NCBI GenBank assembly: GCA_017410605.1
Contig: JAFQQN010000023.1
Location: 1 to 64,000, forward strand
DNA: 64,000 nt
Direction of reading: 5' to 3'
From: Clostridia bacterium
GTDB taxonomy: Bacteria; Bacillota; Clostridia; Oscillospirales; Acutalibacteraceae
The notes beneath the pieces were generated by a model. It saw nothing but the letters and a program-made list of their open reading frames with translations, was not told the origin of the DNA and searched no databases. Position 1 is the stretch's first letter. Each line of letters opens with the position of its first letter. Both the position numbers and the translations under genes were made by a program. Shown piece by piece: positions 24,310 to 35,978 of this stretch.

Positions 24310-25964
24310 TAGCCCAGTGTCGCACCCTTCGCACCGCTTGAAACCAAAGCGGCATATCTTTTTAGATAACCCGAAAGCTCTTTGGTTTTTGGGGTGAAGT
24401 TTTTCATTCTTTCCTCAATAATTTTTTCATCAACCAAAAGCTCTAAGGTGTTTTCGGGAATATTAATGCTAATAATATCGCCCTCTTCAACAATACCTAT
24501 CATACCGCCGCTTGCCGCTTCGGGAGAAACGTGACCAATACAGGCGCCTCTTGTAGCCCCTGAAAAACGGCCGTCGGTAATAAGGGCAACACTACTTCCA
24601 AGGCCCATTCCCATAATGGCAGAGGTGGGGTTGAGCATTTCTCTCATACCAGGTCCGCCCTTGGGACCCTCGTAGCGAATAACAACAACATCGCCTGGGT
24701 TAATTTTACCGACGTCAATAGCAGCCTGAGCGTCTTCTTCACAGTCGAACACCCTAGCCGGTCCCTTGTGAACAAGCATTTCGGGTAAAACTGCCGAGCG
24801 CTTTACAACGCTTCCCTCGGGGGCAAGGTTACCCTTTAGCACCGCAATGCCACCCGTTTCGCTATATGGCTCTTCAATAGGCCTTATAACCTCGTGGTCG
24901 AGGTTTATGCAGTTTTTAATATTTTCGCCTACTGTTTTACCTGTAACGGTAATGCAGTCGGTATTAAGCAGACCCTTTTTGTTAAGCTCGTTCATAACGG
25001 CATAAACACCGCCTGCCTCGTCAAGCTCTTCAATATAGGTTCTGCCGGCAGGGGCAAGGTGACAAAGGTTAGGGGTTTTTGCGCTAATTTCGTTAGATAT
25101 ATCTAAATTAAGGTCTACGCCACATTCCTTAGCAATAGCGGGAAGGTGAAGCATACTGTTGGTAGAGCAACCAAGGGCCATATCAACTGTGAGTGCATTT
25201 ATTAAAGCCTCTTTGGTCATAATATCTCTGGGGCGTATGTTTCTCTTAACCATATCCATAACCGCCATACCGGCGTGTTTTGCAAGTTCAATTCTTGCAG
25301 AATATACCGCCGGAATGGTGCCGTTGCCCTTAAGACCCATACCCAGCGCCTCGGTAAGGCAGTTCATTGAGTTTGCAGTATACATACCCGAACAGCTACC
25401 ACAGGTAGGGCAGGTTTTACACTCGTATTCTCTAAGCTTTTCTTCTGAAAGCTTTCCTGCAGAATAAGCGCCAACAGCCTCAAACATACTTGAGAGGCTT
25501 GTTTTGTGGCCGTCTACTCTTCCTGCAAGCATTGGTCCTCCGCTTACAAAAACGGTAGGAATATTAAGCCTTGCGGCGGCCATTAAAAGACCGGGAACAT
25601 TTTTGTCACAGTTAGGAACCATAACAAGACCGTCAAAGCCGTGAGCCATTGCCATAGCCTCGGTAGAATCGGCAATAAGGTCGCGGGTGACTAGTGAATA
25701 TTTCATACCTGTATGACCCATTGCAATACCGTCGCAAACTGCAATGGCAGGAAAAACAATGGGTGTACCGCCGGCCATAGCAACGCCAAGGCGAACGGCT
25801 TCGGTAATTTTATCTATGTTCATATGGCCCGGAACAATTTCGTTATATGAGCTTACAATGCCTATCATTGGGCGGTTAAGCTCTTCCTCGGTAAGCCCTA
25901 ATGCGTGGTAAAGTGAGCGATGGGCCGCATTAGAGGGGCCGTTTTTTAAAGAGTCGCTTTTCAT
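24309..25964 (-). CDS. ilvD: Dihydroxy-acid dehydratase
   Basis: The ATG at 25964 is preferred because GAAGGAG stands 6 bases before it; a TTG 15 bases upstream is in frame. The product is 551 residues, standard for the family, with Fe-S cysteines in PNCDKNVPG and [19 protein letters not shown]. It converts dihydroxy acids to the 2-keto acids of valine and isoleucine synthesis. It follows ilvC after a GC-rich hairpin and is the last branched-chain gene of the operon. Confidence 0.97.
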   Translation of the reverse strand: MKSDSLKNGPSNAAHRSLYHALGLTEEELNRPMIGIVSSYNEIVPGHMNIDKITEAVRLGVAMAGGTPIVFPAIAVCDGIAMGHTGMKYSLVTRDLIADSTEAMAMAHGFDGLVMVPNCDKNVPGLLMAAARLNIPTVFVSGGPMLAGRVDGHKTSLSSMFEAVGAYSAGKLSEEKLREYECKTCPTCGSCSGMYTANSMNCLTEALGMGLKGNGTIPAVYSARIELAKHAGMAVMDMVKRNIRPRDIMTKEALINALTVDMALGCSTNSMLHLPAIAKECGVDLNLDISNEISAKTPNLCHLAPAGRTYIEELDEAGGVYAVMNELNKKGLLNTDCITVTGKTVGENIKNCINLDHEVIRPIEEPYSETGGIAVLKGNLAPEGSVVKRSAVLPEMLVHKGPARVFDCEEDAQAAIDVGKINPGDVVVIRYEGPKGGPGMREMLNPTSAIMGMGLGSSVALITDGRFSGATRGACIGHVSPEAASGGMIGIVEEGDIISINIPENTLELLVDEKIIEERMKNFTPKTKELSGYLKRYAALVSSGAKGATLG

Positions 25965-26026
25965 AAAAATCTCCTTCAAAATCTTAAATCAAATGGTGTT
26001 TTTTCACCCTCATAAATAGCACAAAT

Positions 26027-26052
26027 GGGGAAGGGGTAAAAACCCCATCCCC
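26027..26052 (-). terminator. GC-rich hairpin between ilvC and ilvD
   Basis: GGGGAAGGGGT (26027-26037) and ACCCCATCCCC (26042-26052) pair around a 4-base loop with one internal mismatch. No T run follows on the minus strand, so it more likely protects or partially attenuates the transcript than ends it. Confidence 0.5.
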
Positions 26053-26066
26053 GAAAACACTTTAAA

Positions 26067-27089
<1,023 letters not shown>

Positions 27090-27132
27090 CTACCTCTTTT
27101 ATATTATTTTTTTAAATTTTTTGTTTTTATAT

Positions 27133-27636
27133 TTATTCTTCGTCTTGAAGAATGGTTTCGCTTCCGCGCTCGAGGGCAATAATACCTGTACGGCATATTT
27201 CTAAAATAGTATAATCCCTCATAAGCTCTATAAAGCTATCAACCTTTCGGCTGTTGCCGGTAAGCTGAAGCACAACGGCATCTTTGGTGTAATCGGCGGT
27301 TTTTGCATCAAAGGCATCTGCGGCGGCGCGAATATCACTTCTGGTTTCGGCCTCATTTTTCATTTTTATTAAAAGCAGCTCACAGGTTATAGACTCCTCG
27401 GGACACATTTCTTTAATATAATGCACATCGGGAAGCTTATAAAGCTGGTCTATAAGCTGATTTTTAGTGGTTTCTTCACCCTCGAACACCACCGTCATTC
27501 TTGAAAAACGGGGGGATTCTGTTTCGCTTACAATAAGTGAGTTAATATTAAACTGTCTGCGGCGGAACATACTGGTGACCCTGTTAAGAACACCGAACTG
27601 GTTGTTTACCAAAACTGCTACGGTATGTTTATTCAT
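27133..27636 (-). CDS. ilvN: Acetolactate synthase small regulatory subunit
   Basis: The ATG at 27636 is chosen: AGGTGA lies 5 bases before it and it starts one base after the ilvB stop; a GTG 9 bases upstream is in frame. The 167-residue product begins with an ACT domain (VAVLVNNQFGVLNRVTSMF) that binds valine and confers feedback inhibition on IlvB, followed by the usual C-terminal dimerisation part. The symbol ilvH is also used for this type. Confidence 0.95.
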   Translation of the reverse strand: MNKHTVAVLVNNQFGVLNRVTSMFRRRQFNINSLIVSETESPRFSRMTVVFEGEETTKNQLIDQLYKLPDVHYIKEMCPEESITCELLLIKMKNEAETRSDIRAAADAFDAKTADYTKDAVVLQLTGNSRKVDSFIELMRDYTILEICRTGIIALERGSETILQDEE

Positions 27637-27637
27637 T

Positions 27638-29305
27638 TTAGTCACCTATCTTTGTTATAATATCGTCCATTGAGCCGCCTGGTGGAAGCATAGGAAGAAC
27701 AAACTCGTCCTTATCTATTGCACAGTCAATAAGGTAGGGGCCGTTTTCGGCAAACGCATTGGCAAGTGCCTTATCAAGCTCTTCTACTGTGAACACTGCT
27801 TCACCCTTGGCGCCAAAGGCCTCGGCAAGTTTTACAAAGTTTGTTTTTCTATCTAAAACGGTGTTGGAGTAATGCTTTTCAAAGAAAAGGGTTTGCCACT
27901 GGCGAACCATACCCAAAACGCCGTTATTAAGTATTAAAATAACAAGGGGAATTTTGTGAGAAACGGCGGTTGCCATCTCTTGCAAACACATTCCAAAGCT
28001 TCCGTCACCTGTAACAAGCACGGTATGTTCACCTGACCCCATTTGCGCACCTATTGCGGCACCTATGCCAAAGCCCATTGTACCAAGACCGCCCGAAGAA
28101 ATAAACCTTCTTGTGTTTTCAAACTTAACATACTGTGCAGTCCACATTTGGTGTTGGCCAACATCTGTTGCAACGGGGGTATTTGGCCTTAAGTGATTAT
28201 TAAGGGTTTTAAGCGCGTTTGCAGGGGTAAGGCCCTCTCTTTTATCGCTTCCCTGTTCTTCCTTTTGCTTTAGCTCTTCTATTTTCTTCTGCCACAAAGG
28301 TTTTTCAGATTTTTCTATAAGTGAATTAAGCTTTTGAAGTGTTTGCTTAACATCACCTCTGAGCCCATGAGTAACAGGAATGGTCTTGGAAAGCTCGGCA
28401 CCGTCAATATCTATATGCACAATTTTTGCGCCTCTGGCAAATTTTGCTCTGTTACCCGTAACGCGGTCGTTAAAGCGAACGCCTAGAGCAATAATACAGT
28501 CGGCATTGTGCATTGCGGTAGAACAAGCGTAGTGGCCATGCATTCCCTGCATTCCCAAAAACCTTGGGTGGTTGGTAGGAACACCCGAAATACCCATCAT
28601 TGAACAACCGATAGGGGCATCTATAAGCTCTGCCAAATTAACCATTTCTTCGGTAGCTTCACCTGCAATAAGTCCACCGCCAAAATAAACAAAGGGGCGC
28701 TTAGCAGAATTTATACACTCTGCGGCCTGGGTAATTCTAATATCCTTGGCCGGTGCTTTGGGGTCGGGGGTTACAGGCTCTTTAGGTACATATTCACATT
28801 TTGCAATTTGAATATCCTTAGGAACATCTATAAGCACAGGGCCGGGTCTTCCCGAAGCGGCAAGGCGAAAAGCATCTCTTATTGTGTCGGCAAGTTCTTC
28901 AACCGAGCCTACAAAATAGTTATGCTTGGTAATGGGAAGGGTAATACCGGTTATATCTATCTCTTGAAAGCTGTCAGTACCAATTTGAGAAGAAGGTACG
29001 TTTCCTGTAATTGCAACCATAGGAACCGAATCGAGATAAGCGGTTGCTATTCCTGTAACAAGGTTGGTAGCACCGGGGCCCGAGGTGGCAATAACAACAC
29101 CAACCTTACCGGTAGCCCTTGCGTAGCCGTCGGCCGCGTGGGCAGCACCCTGTTCGTGTGCGGTAAGAACGTGGTTAAGCTCGTCCTTATATTTATAAAG
29201 TGAGTCGTAAACATTGAGAATTTGTCCGCCGGGGTAGCCGAAAACCGTTTTGCAACCCTGCTCTATCAATGTACGAACTATAATGTCTGCACCTGATAAT
29301 TTCAT
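27638..29305 (-). CDS. ilvB: Acetolactate synthase large catalytic subunit
   Basis: This 555-residue thiamine-diphosphate enzyme has the catalytic Glu in AHEQGAAHAADGYAR, the FAD-associated middle domain, and the thiamine-binding GDGSFGMCLQEMATA...NN motif. It condenses pyruvate with pyruvate or 2-ketobutyrate, the first common step of valine, leucine and isoleucine synthesis. Length and subunit arrangement are normal; the regulatory gene follows after one base. Confidence 0.97.
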   Translation of the reverse strand: MKLSGADIIVRTLIEQGCKTVFGYPGGQILNVYDSLYKYKDELNHVLTAHEQGAAHAADGYARATGKVGVVIATSGPGATNLVTGIATAYLDSVPMVAITGNVPSSQIGTDSFQEIDITGITLPITKHNYFVGSVEELADTIRDAFRLAASGRPGPVLIDVPKDIQIAKCEYVPKEPVTPDPKAPAKDIRITQAAECINSAKRPFVYFGGGLIAGEATEEMVNLAELIDAPIGCSMMGISGVPTNHPRFLGMQGMHGHYACSTAMHNADCIIALGVRFNDRVTGNRAKFARGAKIVHIDIDGAELSKTIPVTHGLRGDVKQTLQKLNSLIEKSEKPLWQKKIEELKQKEEQGSDKREGLTPANALKTLNNHLRPNTPVATDVGQHQMWTAQYVKFENTRRFISSGGLGTMGFGIGAAIGAQMGSGEHTVLVTGDGSFGMCLQEMATAVSHKIPLVILILNNGVLGMVRQWQTLFFEKHYSNTVLDRKTNFVKLAEAFGAKGEAVFTVEELDKALANAFAENGPYLIDCAIDKDEFVLPMLPPGGSMDDIITKIGD

Positions 29306-29318
29306 AGTTTTTCTTTCC

Positions 29319-30410
29319 TTAATTTAATTCCTCACATATAAGGTCGCCCATTTTCTTACAGCCAACCTTTATGCAATTTTTCGCCTCTTCTTCCAAAGAG
29401 GGCATAATGTCTGCAGTGCGGTAGTTTTTATCTAACACCCTTGACACAGCCGTTTCTATAGCCGAGGCCTCTTTTCCCATATCGAAGCTGAAGCGAAGCA
29501 TCATTGCCGCCGAAAGAATAGTGCCAATAGGGTTGGCAATATCCATTCCTGCAATATCGGGGGCAGAGCCGTGAATAGGCTCGTAAAGACCACAGGTGGT
29601 TTTACCCAGGCTTGAAGAGGGTATCATACCAATAGAGCCGGTTATCATTGAAGCCTCGTCAGACAAAATATCGCCAAACATATTTTCAGTAACCACCGTA
29701 TCAAACTGAGAGGGGTCCTTAACAATTTGCATAGCACAGTTATCCACCAGCATATCTGAAAGCTCAACATCAGGGTACTCTTCAGCCAAGCGGTGCATAA
29801 CCTTTTTCCAAAGACGGCTTGAATCTAACACATTACTCTTTTCAACCGAGCAGAGCTTTTTGTTTCTCTTTCTTGCGGTTTCAAAACCAATGCGGCCAAT
29901 TCGCTCTATCTCTTCTTCATTATAACTCAAAATGTCGTTGGCGACAAGTACCCCTTTTTCTTCGTGGGTTTCATGTTCGCCAAAATAAATTCCGCCAATA
30001 AGCTCTCTTACAATTATAAAATCTATGCCCTTTTCAACAACGCTTTCTTTAAGGGGAGAGGCACTTGCAAGTTGGGGCCAGATTTTAGCCGGGCGGTTGT
30101 TAGAATATACGCCCATTCCGGCTCTTAGGCGAAGCAGACCCTTTTCGGGGCGCATATCTCCCGGAACGTCGTTCCACTTATTTCCCCCAACGGCACCAAG
30201 CAGAACACTGTCGGAAGCAAGGCACCTTTTAAGCATTTCTTCGGGTAGGGGGTCGCCCCATTTATCTATAGCACAGCCACCCATATCTACATCGGTATAA
30301 TTAAAGGTGTGGCCGTAAATAGCGGCAATTTTGTTTAAAACCTTTAGGGCCTCTTCTACAATTTCGGGGCCTATTCCGTCACCGCGAATAACGGCAATAT
30401 TCTTTTCCAT
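29319..30410 (-). CDS. leuB: 3-isopropylmalate dehydrogenase
   Basis: This 363-residue beta-decarboxylating dehydrogenase carries IAVIRGDGIGPEIVEEA at the start, the RELIGGIYFGE active-site stretch and GLYEPIHGSAPDIAG. These distinguish LeuB from isocitrate dehydrogenase. It oxidises isopropylmalate to ketoisocaproate. It sits between leuD and ilvB, 33 bases after leuD. Confidence 0.97.
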   Translation of the reverse strand: MEKNIAVIRGDGIGPEIVEEALKVLNKIAAIYGHTFNYTDVDMGGCAIDKWGDPLPEEMLKRCLASDSVLLGAVGGNKWNDVPGDMRPEKGLLRLRAGMGVYSNNRPAKIWPQLASASPLKESVVEKGIDFIIVRELIGGIYFGEHETHEEKGVLVANDILSYNEEEIERIGRIGFETARKRNKKLCSVEKSNVLDSSRLWKKVMHRLAEEYPDVELSDMLVDNCAMQIVKDPSQFDTVVTENMFGDILSDEASMITGSIGMIPSSSLGKTTCGLYEPIHGSAPDIAGMDIANPIGTILSAAMMLRFSFDMGKEASAIETAVSRVLDKNYRTADIMPSLEEEAKNCIKVGCKKMGDLICEELN

Positions 30411-30443
30411 AATCAGTCCTCCTTGCCTTTATACGGTTAAAAT

Positions 30444-30932
30444 TTAATTGTTTTCTTTAAGACTTGCCAGAAGTCCGCCCTTTTCAATAATATTTTGAAT
30501 AAAGGGTGGGAAAGGCTGAGCCTTATAGGTTTTGCCTGTAGTAAGGTTTTCAATAATTCCTGTATCAAAATCAACCGAAACCTCGTCGTTTGCATTAATT
30601 TCTTCTGCGGCGGCCTCGCACTCTAAAATGGGAAGACCAATATTAATTGCATTGCGGTAAAAAATTCTTGCAAAGCTTTTGGCAATAACACAGCCTGTTT
30701 TACAGGTTTTTATAACAAGGGGGGCGTGTTCTCTTGAAGAGCCGCAACCAAAGTTCCAACCGGCAACCATAACGTCGCCTGACTTTACCTTTTTAACAAA
30801 CTGGGTGTCAATATCCTCCATACAGTGCTTTGCAAGTTCGTTTGCGTCGGCAGTGTTAAGGTAACGGGCGGGAATAATAACGTCGGTGTCAACATTATCG
30901 GGATATTTAAAGACAGTTCCTTTAGTTTTCAT
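30444..30932 (-). CDS. leuD: 3-isopropylmalate dehydratase small subunit
   Basis: This 162-residue swivel-domain protein is of the short LeuD type (about 160 residues). It begins with a conserved [14 protein letters not shown] and carries [14 protein letters not shown]. It completes the isopropylmalate isomerase with LeuC, encoded 45 bases upstream. Confidence 0.97.
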   Translation of the reverse strand: MKTKGTVFKYPDNVDTDVIIPARYLNTADANELAKHCMEDIDTQFVKKVKSGDVMVAGWNFGCGSSREHAPLVIKTCKTGCVIAKSFARIFYRNAINIGLPILECEAAAEEINANDEVSVDFDTGIIENLTTGKTYKAQPFPPFIQNIIEKGGLLASLKENN

Positions 30933-30977
30933 ATTATAAAGCTCCTTTTTTATGCTGAAAGCACTAAGGTAGTAAAT

Positions 30978-32234
30978 TTACTTTTCGGGGGCGGTTATAT
31001 AGCCTGTAAGGGCGCTTGTAGCTGCAGTAAGAGGACTTGCAAGGTAAACCTCGCTGTCTACGTGACCCATTCTGCCAACAAAGTTGCGGTTAGTGGTGGC
31101 AATACACCTTTCCCCTGCGGCAAGTATTCCCATATATCCACCAAGGCAAGGCCCACAGGTGGGGGTTGAAACGACTGCACCTGCATCTATAAATGCGGTT
31201 ACATAGCCTTTTTCTACACATTCTTTCATTATCTGCATTGTAGCAGGAATAATAATACAGCGCACGCCGTCGGCAATTTTCTTGCCCTTTAGAACCTTAT
31301 AGGCGGCCTCCATATCCTCCATACGGCCGTTGGTACAGCTTCCTATAACAACCTGGTCAACTTTAATATCACCTAAAACCTCGGCGGGTTTTGTGTTTTC
31401 GGGAAGATGGGGGCAGCTGACAGTGGGAACAATTTTTGAAAGGTCAATATCAATAACCTTTTCATACTCTGCGTCTTTGTCGGCTACGTATTCTACGGGG
31501 GTGCGTTCGCTTCTACCCTTTAAATAAGCCCTTGTAACATCGTCTACGGGGAAAATGCCGTTTTTAGCGCCTGCCTCTATTGCCATATTGCAAATACATA
31601 GGCGATCGTCCATTGAAAGAGTATGTGCGCCATCGCCAACAAACTCCATACTGCGGTAAAGTGCGCCGTCAACACCTATCATACCAATTATGGTTAATAT
31701 AACGTCCTTACCACTACAGTTTTCATTTAATTTTCCTGTAAGGTTAAACTTTATAGCAGAGGGTACCTTAAACCAAGCGGTTCCTGTTGCCATTCCGGCG
31801 GTCATATCTGTACTTCCCACACCGGTGGAAAAGGCTCCTAAAGCGCCGTATGTACAGGTGTGGCTATCGGCGCCAATTATACAGTCACCTGCTGTTACAA
31901 CACCCTGCTCGGGAAGAAGCGCGTGTTCTATACCCATTTTACCAACATCATAAAAATGGCTGACACAGTGGGCACAGGCAAACTCTCTGCACTGTTTAGA
32001 CTGCTCTGCCGCCTTAATATCTTTATTAGGCACAAAGTGGTCTAAAACTATTGCAACCTTATCTTTATCAAAAACCTTATCAAACCCGGCCTTTTTAAAC
32101 TCGTTTACTGCAACGGGTGTAGTTATATCGTTACCCAGAACTATATCGAGCTTAGCTTTAATAAGCTGACCTGCGGTAACATTATCCAGCCCTGCGTGGG
32201 CGGCGAGAATTTTTTGTGTCATTGTCATACCCAT
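30978..32234 (-). CDS. leuC: 3-isopropylmalate dehydratase large subunit
   Basis: This 418-residue aconitase-superfamily protein of the short, archaeal/clostridial LeuC type has Fe-S cysteines in IGSCTNGR and in [11 protein letters not shown], and the substrate-binding [13 protein letters not shown]. Several ATGs lie close together at the N terminus; the first is preceded by AGAGGT. It forms isopropylmalate isomerase with LeuD. Confidence 0.96.
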   Translation of the reverse strand: MGMTMTQKILAAHAGLDNVTAGQLIKAKLDIVLGNDITTPVAVNEFKKAGFDKVFDKDKVAIVLDHFVPNKDIKAAEQSKQCREFACAHCVSHFYDVGKMGIEHALLPEQGVVTAGDCIIGADSHTCTYGALGAFSTGVGSTDMTAGMATGTAWFKVPSAIKFNLTGKLNENCSGKDVILTIIGMIGVDGALYRSMEFVGDGAHTLSMDDRLCICNMAIEAGAKNGIFPVDDVTRAYLKGRSERTPVEYVADKDAEYEKVIDIDLSKIVPTVSCPHLPENTKPAEVLGDIKVDQVVIGSCTNGRMEDMEAAYKVLKGKKIADGVRCIIIPATMQIMKECVEKGYVTAFIDAGAVVSTPTCGPCLGGYMGILAAGERCIATTNRNFVGRMGHVDSEVYLASPLTAATSALTGYITAPEK

Positions 32235-32272
32235 AATTTATGTACCTCTTTCCAAAATTCAGGTATTTAGAT

Positions 32273-33934
32273 TTATTTAGTCATATTATTGTAGGCGGCC
32301 AAAAGGGCATTAATACTTGCCTTAATAATATCGGTATTAGTACCGGCGCCCCAGCTAATATTTCCCTTTTCGTCTTCAAGACCAATATAGGCGGCGGCCA
32401 AGCTACCCGAGCCCTGACCCTGCATACTGTGTTCGCTGTAAACCTCTAGCTTATAACTGCTTCCTGTAAGCTTTTTAAGGGCATTATTAACAGCGTTAAG
32501 CGAGCCGTTTCCTGTGGTGTGAAGTGTGGTTGCCTCGCCCTTTACCTCAAAGGTAACATAAGCGTCTACACCGTCGGCCTTTTGGGTAAAGCTCATATTT
32601 TTTATTGCAACCGGGCTTTCACAGTCAAAATAATTATTCTTAAAGATTTCTAATACATCGCTGACCTTAAGCTCTCTATGCTCATGGTCGGAAACATTTT
32701 TACACATATAGCTTAAATGCTCACGCATTTTGGGAGGAAGAACATACCCATAAGTCTGCTCTAACAAATAGCCTATTCCACCCTTACCGCTTTGTGAATT
32801 TACCCTTATAACATCGGCGTCGTATGTACGGCTTATGTCTTCAGGGTCAATGGGAATGTAAGGTACGCTCCAATTATGAAGCTCTTTGTCTTTTCTGAAG
32901 TTCATACCCTTTGCAATAGCGTCTTGGTGACTGCCCGAAAAAGCGGCGAAAACAAGCGCCCCTGCATAGGGCGAACGCTCATAAACATGCATTCTTGTGC
33001 ATTTTTCATAGGTTTCTACTATTGAGGGCATATTGGTAAAATCAAGTTTTGGGTCAACACCGTGGGAATACATATTCATAGCAAGAGTAATAATATCTAC
33101 ATTACCTGTGCGCTCACCGTTACCGAAAAGTGTACCCTCAACACGGTCAGCGCCGGCAAGTAAAGCCAACTCTGCATCGGCAACACCTGTACCACGGTCG
33201 TTATGTGGGTGAAGAGAAATTGTAACATTCTCTCTGTACTTAAGGTTTTCGTGCATATATTCAACCTGGTTGGCATAAACGTGGGGAAGGCTCATTTCCA
33301 CCGTTACCGGCAGATTGATTATAACATTATTGTCCTCAGAAGGCTCTAAAACATCTAAAACCGCGTTGCAAACCTCTAAAGCATACTCCGGCTCGGTTCC
33401 TGTAAAGCTTTCGGGGGAATATTCAAAGCGGAAATTACCCTCATATTCGGCGGCTAACTTTTTAACAAGCTTTGCGCCCTCTACAGCAATTTTTTTAATC
33501 TCTTCCTTAGATTTTTTGAAAACCTGTTCACGCTGAGCAACGCTTGTAGAATTATAAAAATGTATAATTGCGTTGGGGGCGCCCTTACAGGCCTCGAAGG
33601 TACGGCGGATAATGTGCTCTCTGCACTGGGTGAGCACCTGAACCGTAACATCCTCGGGTATCATATTATTTTCAATAAGGGTGCGAAGAAATTCATACTC
33701 GGTTTCACTGGCGGCAGGGAAGCCAACCTCAATTTCTTTAAAGCCAACCTTTAAAAGAAGCTTATAAAATTCAAGCTTTTCTTCAAGGCTCATTGGAATA
33801 ACAAGGCTCTGGTTACCGTCGCGAAGGTCAACACTGCACCAATGAGGAGCCTTTTCAATATGGTCCTTATTTACCCATTTTGTATGGGTTCCGGGAGCTG
33901 TGTAGTAGCCCACATTATATTTAGATACGTCCAT
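32273..33934 (-). CDS. leuA: 2-isopropylmalate synthase, type 2
   Basis: This 553-residue HMGL-fold enzyme belongs to the longer LeuA type 2 branch: it begins with a family-typical segment before the barrel's LRDGNQSL motif (standard LeuA has RDGEQ), has the metal-binding LHPHNDRGTG, and ends with a leucine-sensing regulatory domain that includes GEGN-like GNGSLNAVNNAL. It condenses acetyl-CoA with ketoisovalerate, the committed leucine step, and should be leucine-inhibited. It follows ridA by 24 bases. Confidence 0.95.
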   Translation of the reverse strand: MDVSKYNVGYYTAPGTHTKWVNKDHIEKAPHWCSVDLRDGNQSLVIPMSLEEKLEFYKLLLKVGFKEIEVGFPAASETEYEFLRTLIENNMIPEDVTVQVLTQCREHIIRRTFEACKGAPNAIIHFYNSTSVAQREQVFKKSKEEIKKIAVEGAKLVKKLAAEYEGNFRFEYSPESFTGTEPEYALEVCNAVLDVLEPSEDNNVIINLPVTVEMSLPHVYANQVEYMHENLKYRENVTISLHPHNDRGTGVADAELALLAGADRVEGTLFGNGERTGNVDIITLAMNMYSHGVDPKLDFTNMPSIVETYEKCTRMHVYERSPYAGALVFAAFSGSHQDAIAKGMNFRKDKELHNWSVPYIPIDPEDISRTYDADVIRVNSQSGKGGIGYLLEQTYGYVLPPKMREHLSYMCKNVSDHEHRELKVSDVLEIFKNNYFDCESPVAIKNMSFTQKADGVDAYVTFEVKGEATTLHTTGNGSLNAVNNALKKLTGSSYKLEVYSEHSMQGQGSGSLAAAYIGLEDEKGNISWGAGTNTDIIKASINALLAAYNNMTK

Positions 33935-33958
33935 TATGGTTCTCCTATCTGCTTATCT

Positions 33959-34333
33959 TTAAACTTCTGCGATAGTGTCAACCTCTACCAGAACATTTTT
34001 AGGCAGAGTTTTAACCGCAACACAGGAGCGGGCAGGTTTCCCGGTAAAATATTTTCCGTAAACCTCATTGAATTTTGCAAAATCCCCCATATCACTTAAA
34101 AAGCAAACAGTCTTAACAACCTTTTTAATGTCTGTTCCTGCGGCCTCTAATATGGCGCAAATATTTTTGCAAACCTGTTCGGTCTGCGCCTCAATGGTTT
34201 CGGCCTCTATATTGCCGCTTTCGGGGTTAATTGCTATTTGACCCGATGTGAAAACAAGGTTGCCTGTAACAACGGCCTGAGAATATGGGCCAATGGCATC
34301 GGGTGCGTTATTTGTATAAATAATTTTACTCAT
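33959..34333 (-). CDS. ridA: Enamine/imine deaminase
   Basis: This 124-residue RidA/YjgF protein has GPYSQAVVTGNLVFTSGQI at its start and the arginine-containing ARSCVAVKTLPKNVLVEVD near its end, which hold the active-site residues. RidA hydrolyses the reactive enamine that threonine dehydratase releases. Its position 10 bases after ilvA, the source of that enamine, fits this job exactly. Confidence 0.95.
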   Translation of the reverse strand: MSKIIYTNNAPDAIGPYSQAVVTGNLVFTSGQIAINPESGNIEAETIEAQTEQVCKNICAILEAAGTDIKKVVKTVCFLSDMGDFAKFNEVYGKYFTGKPARSCVAVKTLPKNVLVEVDTIAEV

Positions 34334-34343
34334 AAAAATTCTC

Positions 34344-35537
34344 CTAAACTATTTTAAAGCCTTCTTTTTTAAGGGCGGCTACAATTTCTTCAACGTGCTC
34401 ATAATTTCTTGTTTCCATTGCAATTCTAAGGTAACAACCGGTAACGCTTTCGGTTTCTCCTGCTCTTTCGTGGTGAACGCTTATAACATTACCGCCGCAC
34501 TCTGCAATAATTCTTGAAACATTTTGAAGCTGACCGGGCTTATCAATAAGCTCTATAAGCAAACTGGTCTGGCGGCCCGACTTCATAAGGCCTCGCTCAA
34601 TAACGCGGGAAAGAATGGTAACATCTATATTACCGCCAGACACAACGCTAACAACCTTTTTGCCCTTAATGGGGAACTTATTAAACATTGCCGCCGCAAC
34701 AGAAACGGCACCTGCACCCTCGGCTATCATTTTTTGTTTCTCTATAAGAGCTAAAATAGCAGAGGAAATTTCATCCTCGGTTACTGTAGCAATATCGTCA
34801 ACATATTTACTTATAATATCAAAGGTGTTAACACCCGGTTTTTTAACGGCAATACCGTCGGCAATGGTTGAAACGTTTTCCAGCGCTTCAATTTCGCCCT
34901 TTTTAATAGAGTTATACATACTTGGTGCGCCGGCGGCCTGAACACCGTAAACCTTAATGCTGGGGCGAATAGATTTTATAGCATAGGCTATACCCGAAAT
35001 TAGTCCGCCGCCGCCAATAGGAACAATAATAGCATCTATATCGTCAAGGTCTTTTATAATTTCTAAAGCAATTGTGCCTTGACCTGCAATAACATTTTCG
35101 TCGTCAAAGGGGTGAACAAAGGTATAGCCCTTTTCGTCCCTTAGCTGTAAAGCTTTATTATAAGCGTCATCATAACAGCCCTCTACAAGACAAACCTTAG
35201 CGCCGTAATTTTTTGTTGCCTCTATTTTAGAAATTGGGGCGCTGTCGGGAAGACAGATAAGGGAAGAGATTCCGCATTTTGAGGCCGCAAGGGCAACACC
35301 CTGAGCATGGTTTCCTGCCGAACAGGCAATAACACCCTTGGCCTTTTCCTCCTCGGAAAGCATTGCAATTTTATAACCCGAACCGCGAAGCTTGAATGAA
35401 CCGGTATTCTGCAAATTTTCGGGCTTTAGGTATAGCTCACAGTCGGGGGCTATTCCAAATGCTCTGGTTACAGGGGTAGGGCGAATAATATCCTTTAATA
35501 CCACCTGAGCGTGAAATATTTTATCTAGAGTCAGCAT
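34344..35537 (-). CDS. ilvA: Threonine dehydratase with C-terminal ACT domain
   Basis: This 397-residue PLP enzyme has the lysine loop in NTGSFKLRGS and the phosphate-binding SGGNID/GGGGLISG segments. It ends in one ACT domain (LLIELIDKPGQLQNVSRIIAE). It makes 2-ketobutyrate for isoleucine. The single ACT-like domain and length near 400 resemble the shorter clostridial form, so part of the family is catabolic; the place directly behind a branched-chain T-box favours a biosynthetic role. AAGGAAGG lies 7 bases before the ATG. It is the first gene of the operon. Confidence 0.93.
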   Translation of the reverse strand: MLTLDKIFHAQVVLKDIIRPTPVTRAFGIAPDCELYLKPENLQNTGSFKLRGSGYKIAMLSEEEKAKGVIACSAGNHAQGVALAASKCGISSLICLPDSAPISKIEATKNYGAKVCLVEGCYDDAYNKALQLRDEKGYTFVHPFDDENVIAGQGTIALEIIKDLDDIDAIIVPIGGGGLISGIAYAIKSIRPSIKVYGVQAAGAPSMYNSIKKGEIEALENVSTIADGIAVKKPGVNTFDIISKYVDDIATVTEDEISSAILALIEKQKMIAEGAGAVSVAAAMFNKFPIKGKKVVSVVSGGNIDVTILSRVIERGLMKSGRQTSLLIELIDKPGQLQNVSRIIAECGGNVISVHHERAGETESVTGCYLRIAMETRNYEHVEEIVAALKKEGFKIV

Positions 35538-35598
35538 AAATATACCTTCCTTTACATACTAAAGAGCCTTTATGTAGGTATGCTAAAAATAAAGCACA

Positions 35599-35882
35599 GC
35601 CCCGTCTCTTATTTTCAAAGAGACAGGGCATATCAACAACTGATAATAACCTTGCGGTACCACTCTTTTTGCCGCATAAGCGACCTCTCACCGTGACAAA
35701 AATCACTCCCCAAAATAACGGTTGGGCACCGTCTGTTCTACTAAAGCCCAAAGGCCTTTTCAAAGCAGCCACTCCGAGGTGAGCTTGTAGAAAGAGCTAT
35801 TATCGGCTTACACCGGCCGCCGACTCTCTGAAAATAATACTAAATCTACTTTTTCCTCATCAATGCGTTTATATTTGATTAA
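35599..35882 (-). promoter_or_regulatory. Leucine-type T-box riboswitch leader
   Basis: On the minus strand the leader has a Stem I with base GAGG/CCTC (35855-35858 and 35776-35779) and upper helix GTAGA/TCTAC (35845-35849 and 35787-35791). Between them lies the specifier loop AAGCTCA, reading CTC (Leu) at 35781-35783. The AGAGAGTCGGCGG bulge region follows in the upper stem. The T-box core AGAGTGGTACCGC (35654-35666) can pair with the uncharged tRNA end, and a strong terminator stem (35599-35629) competes. It should let transcription continue into ilvA when leucyl-tRNA is uncharged. The specifier call is from my own pairing. Confidence 0.88.
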
Positions 35883-35887
35883 GAAAG

Positions 35888-35916
35888 ATTATACCATTAT
35901 ACGTGAGTTATGTCAA
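35888..35916 (-). promoter_or_regulatory. Promoter of the T-box operon
   Basis: Perfect TTGACA (35911-35916) and TATAAT (35888-35893) with a 17-bp spacer, placing transcription start a few bases before Stem I of the T-box. Confidence 0.9.
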
Positions 35917-35978
35917 GAGAAAATTTAACAAAGTAAAGCGGTAAATTGTCTCAATTTTTGACAAATTGCTAAAAGGCT

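Noticed and set aside
35521..35772. An 83-codon open frame upstream of ilvA
   Set aside because: It coincides with the T-box leader and terminator; its bases are explained by RNA structure.
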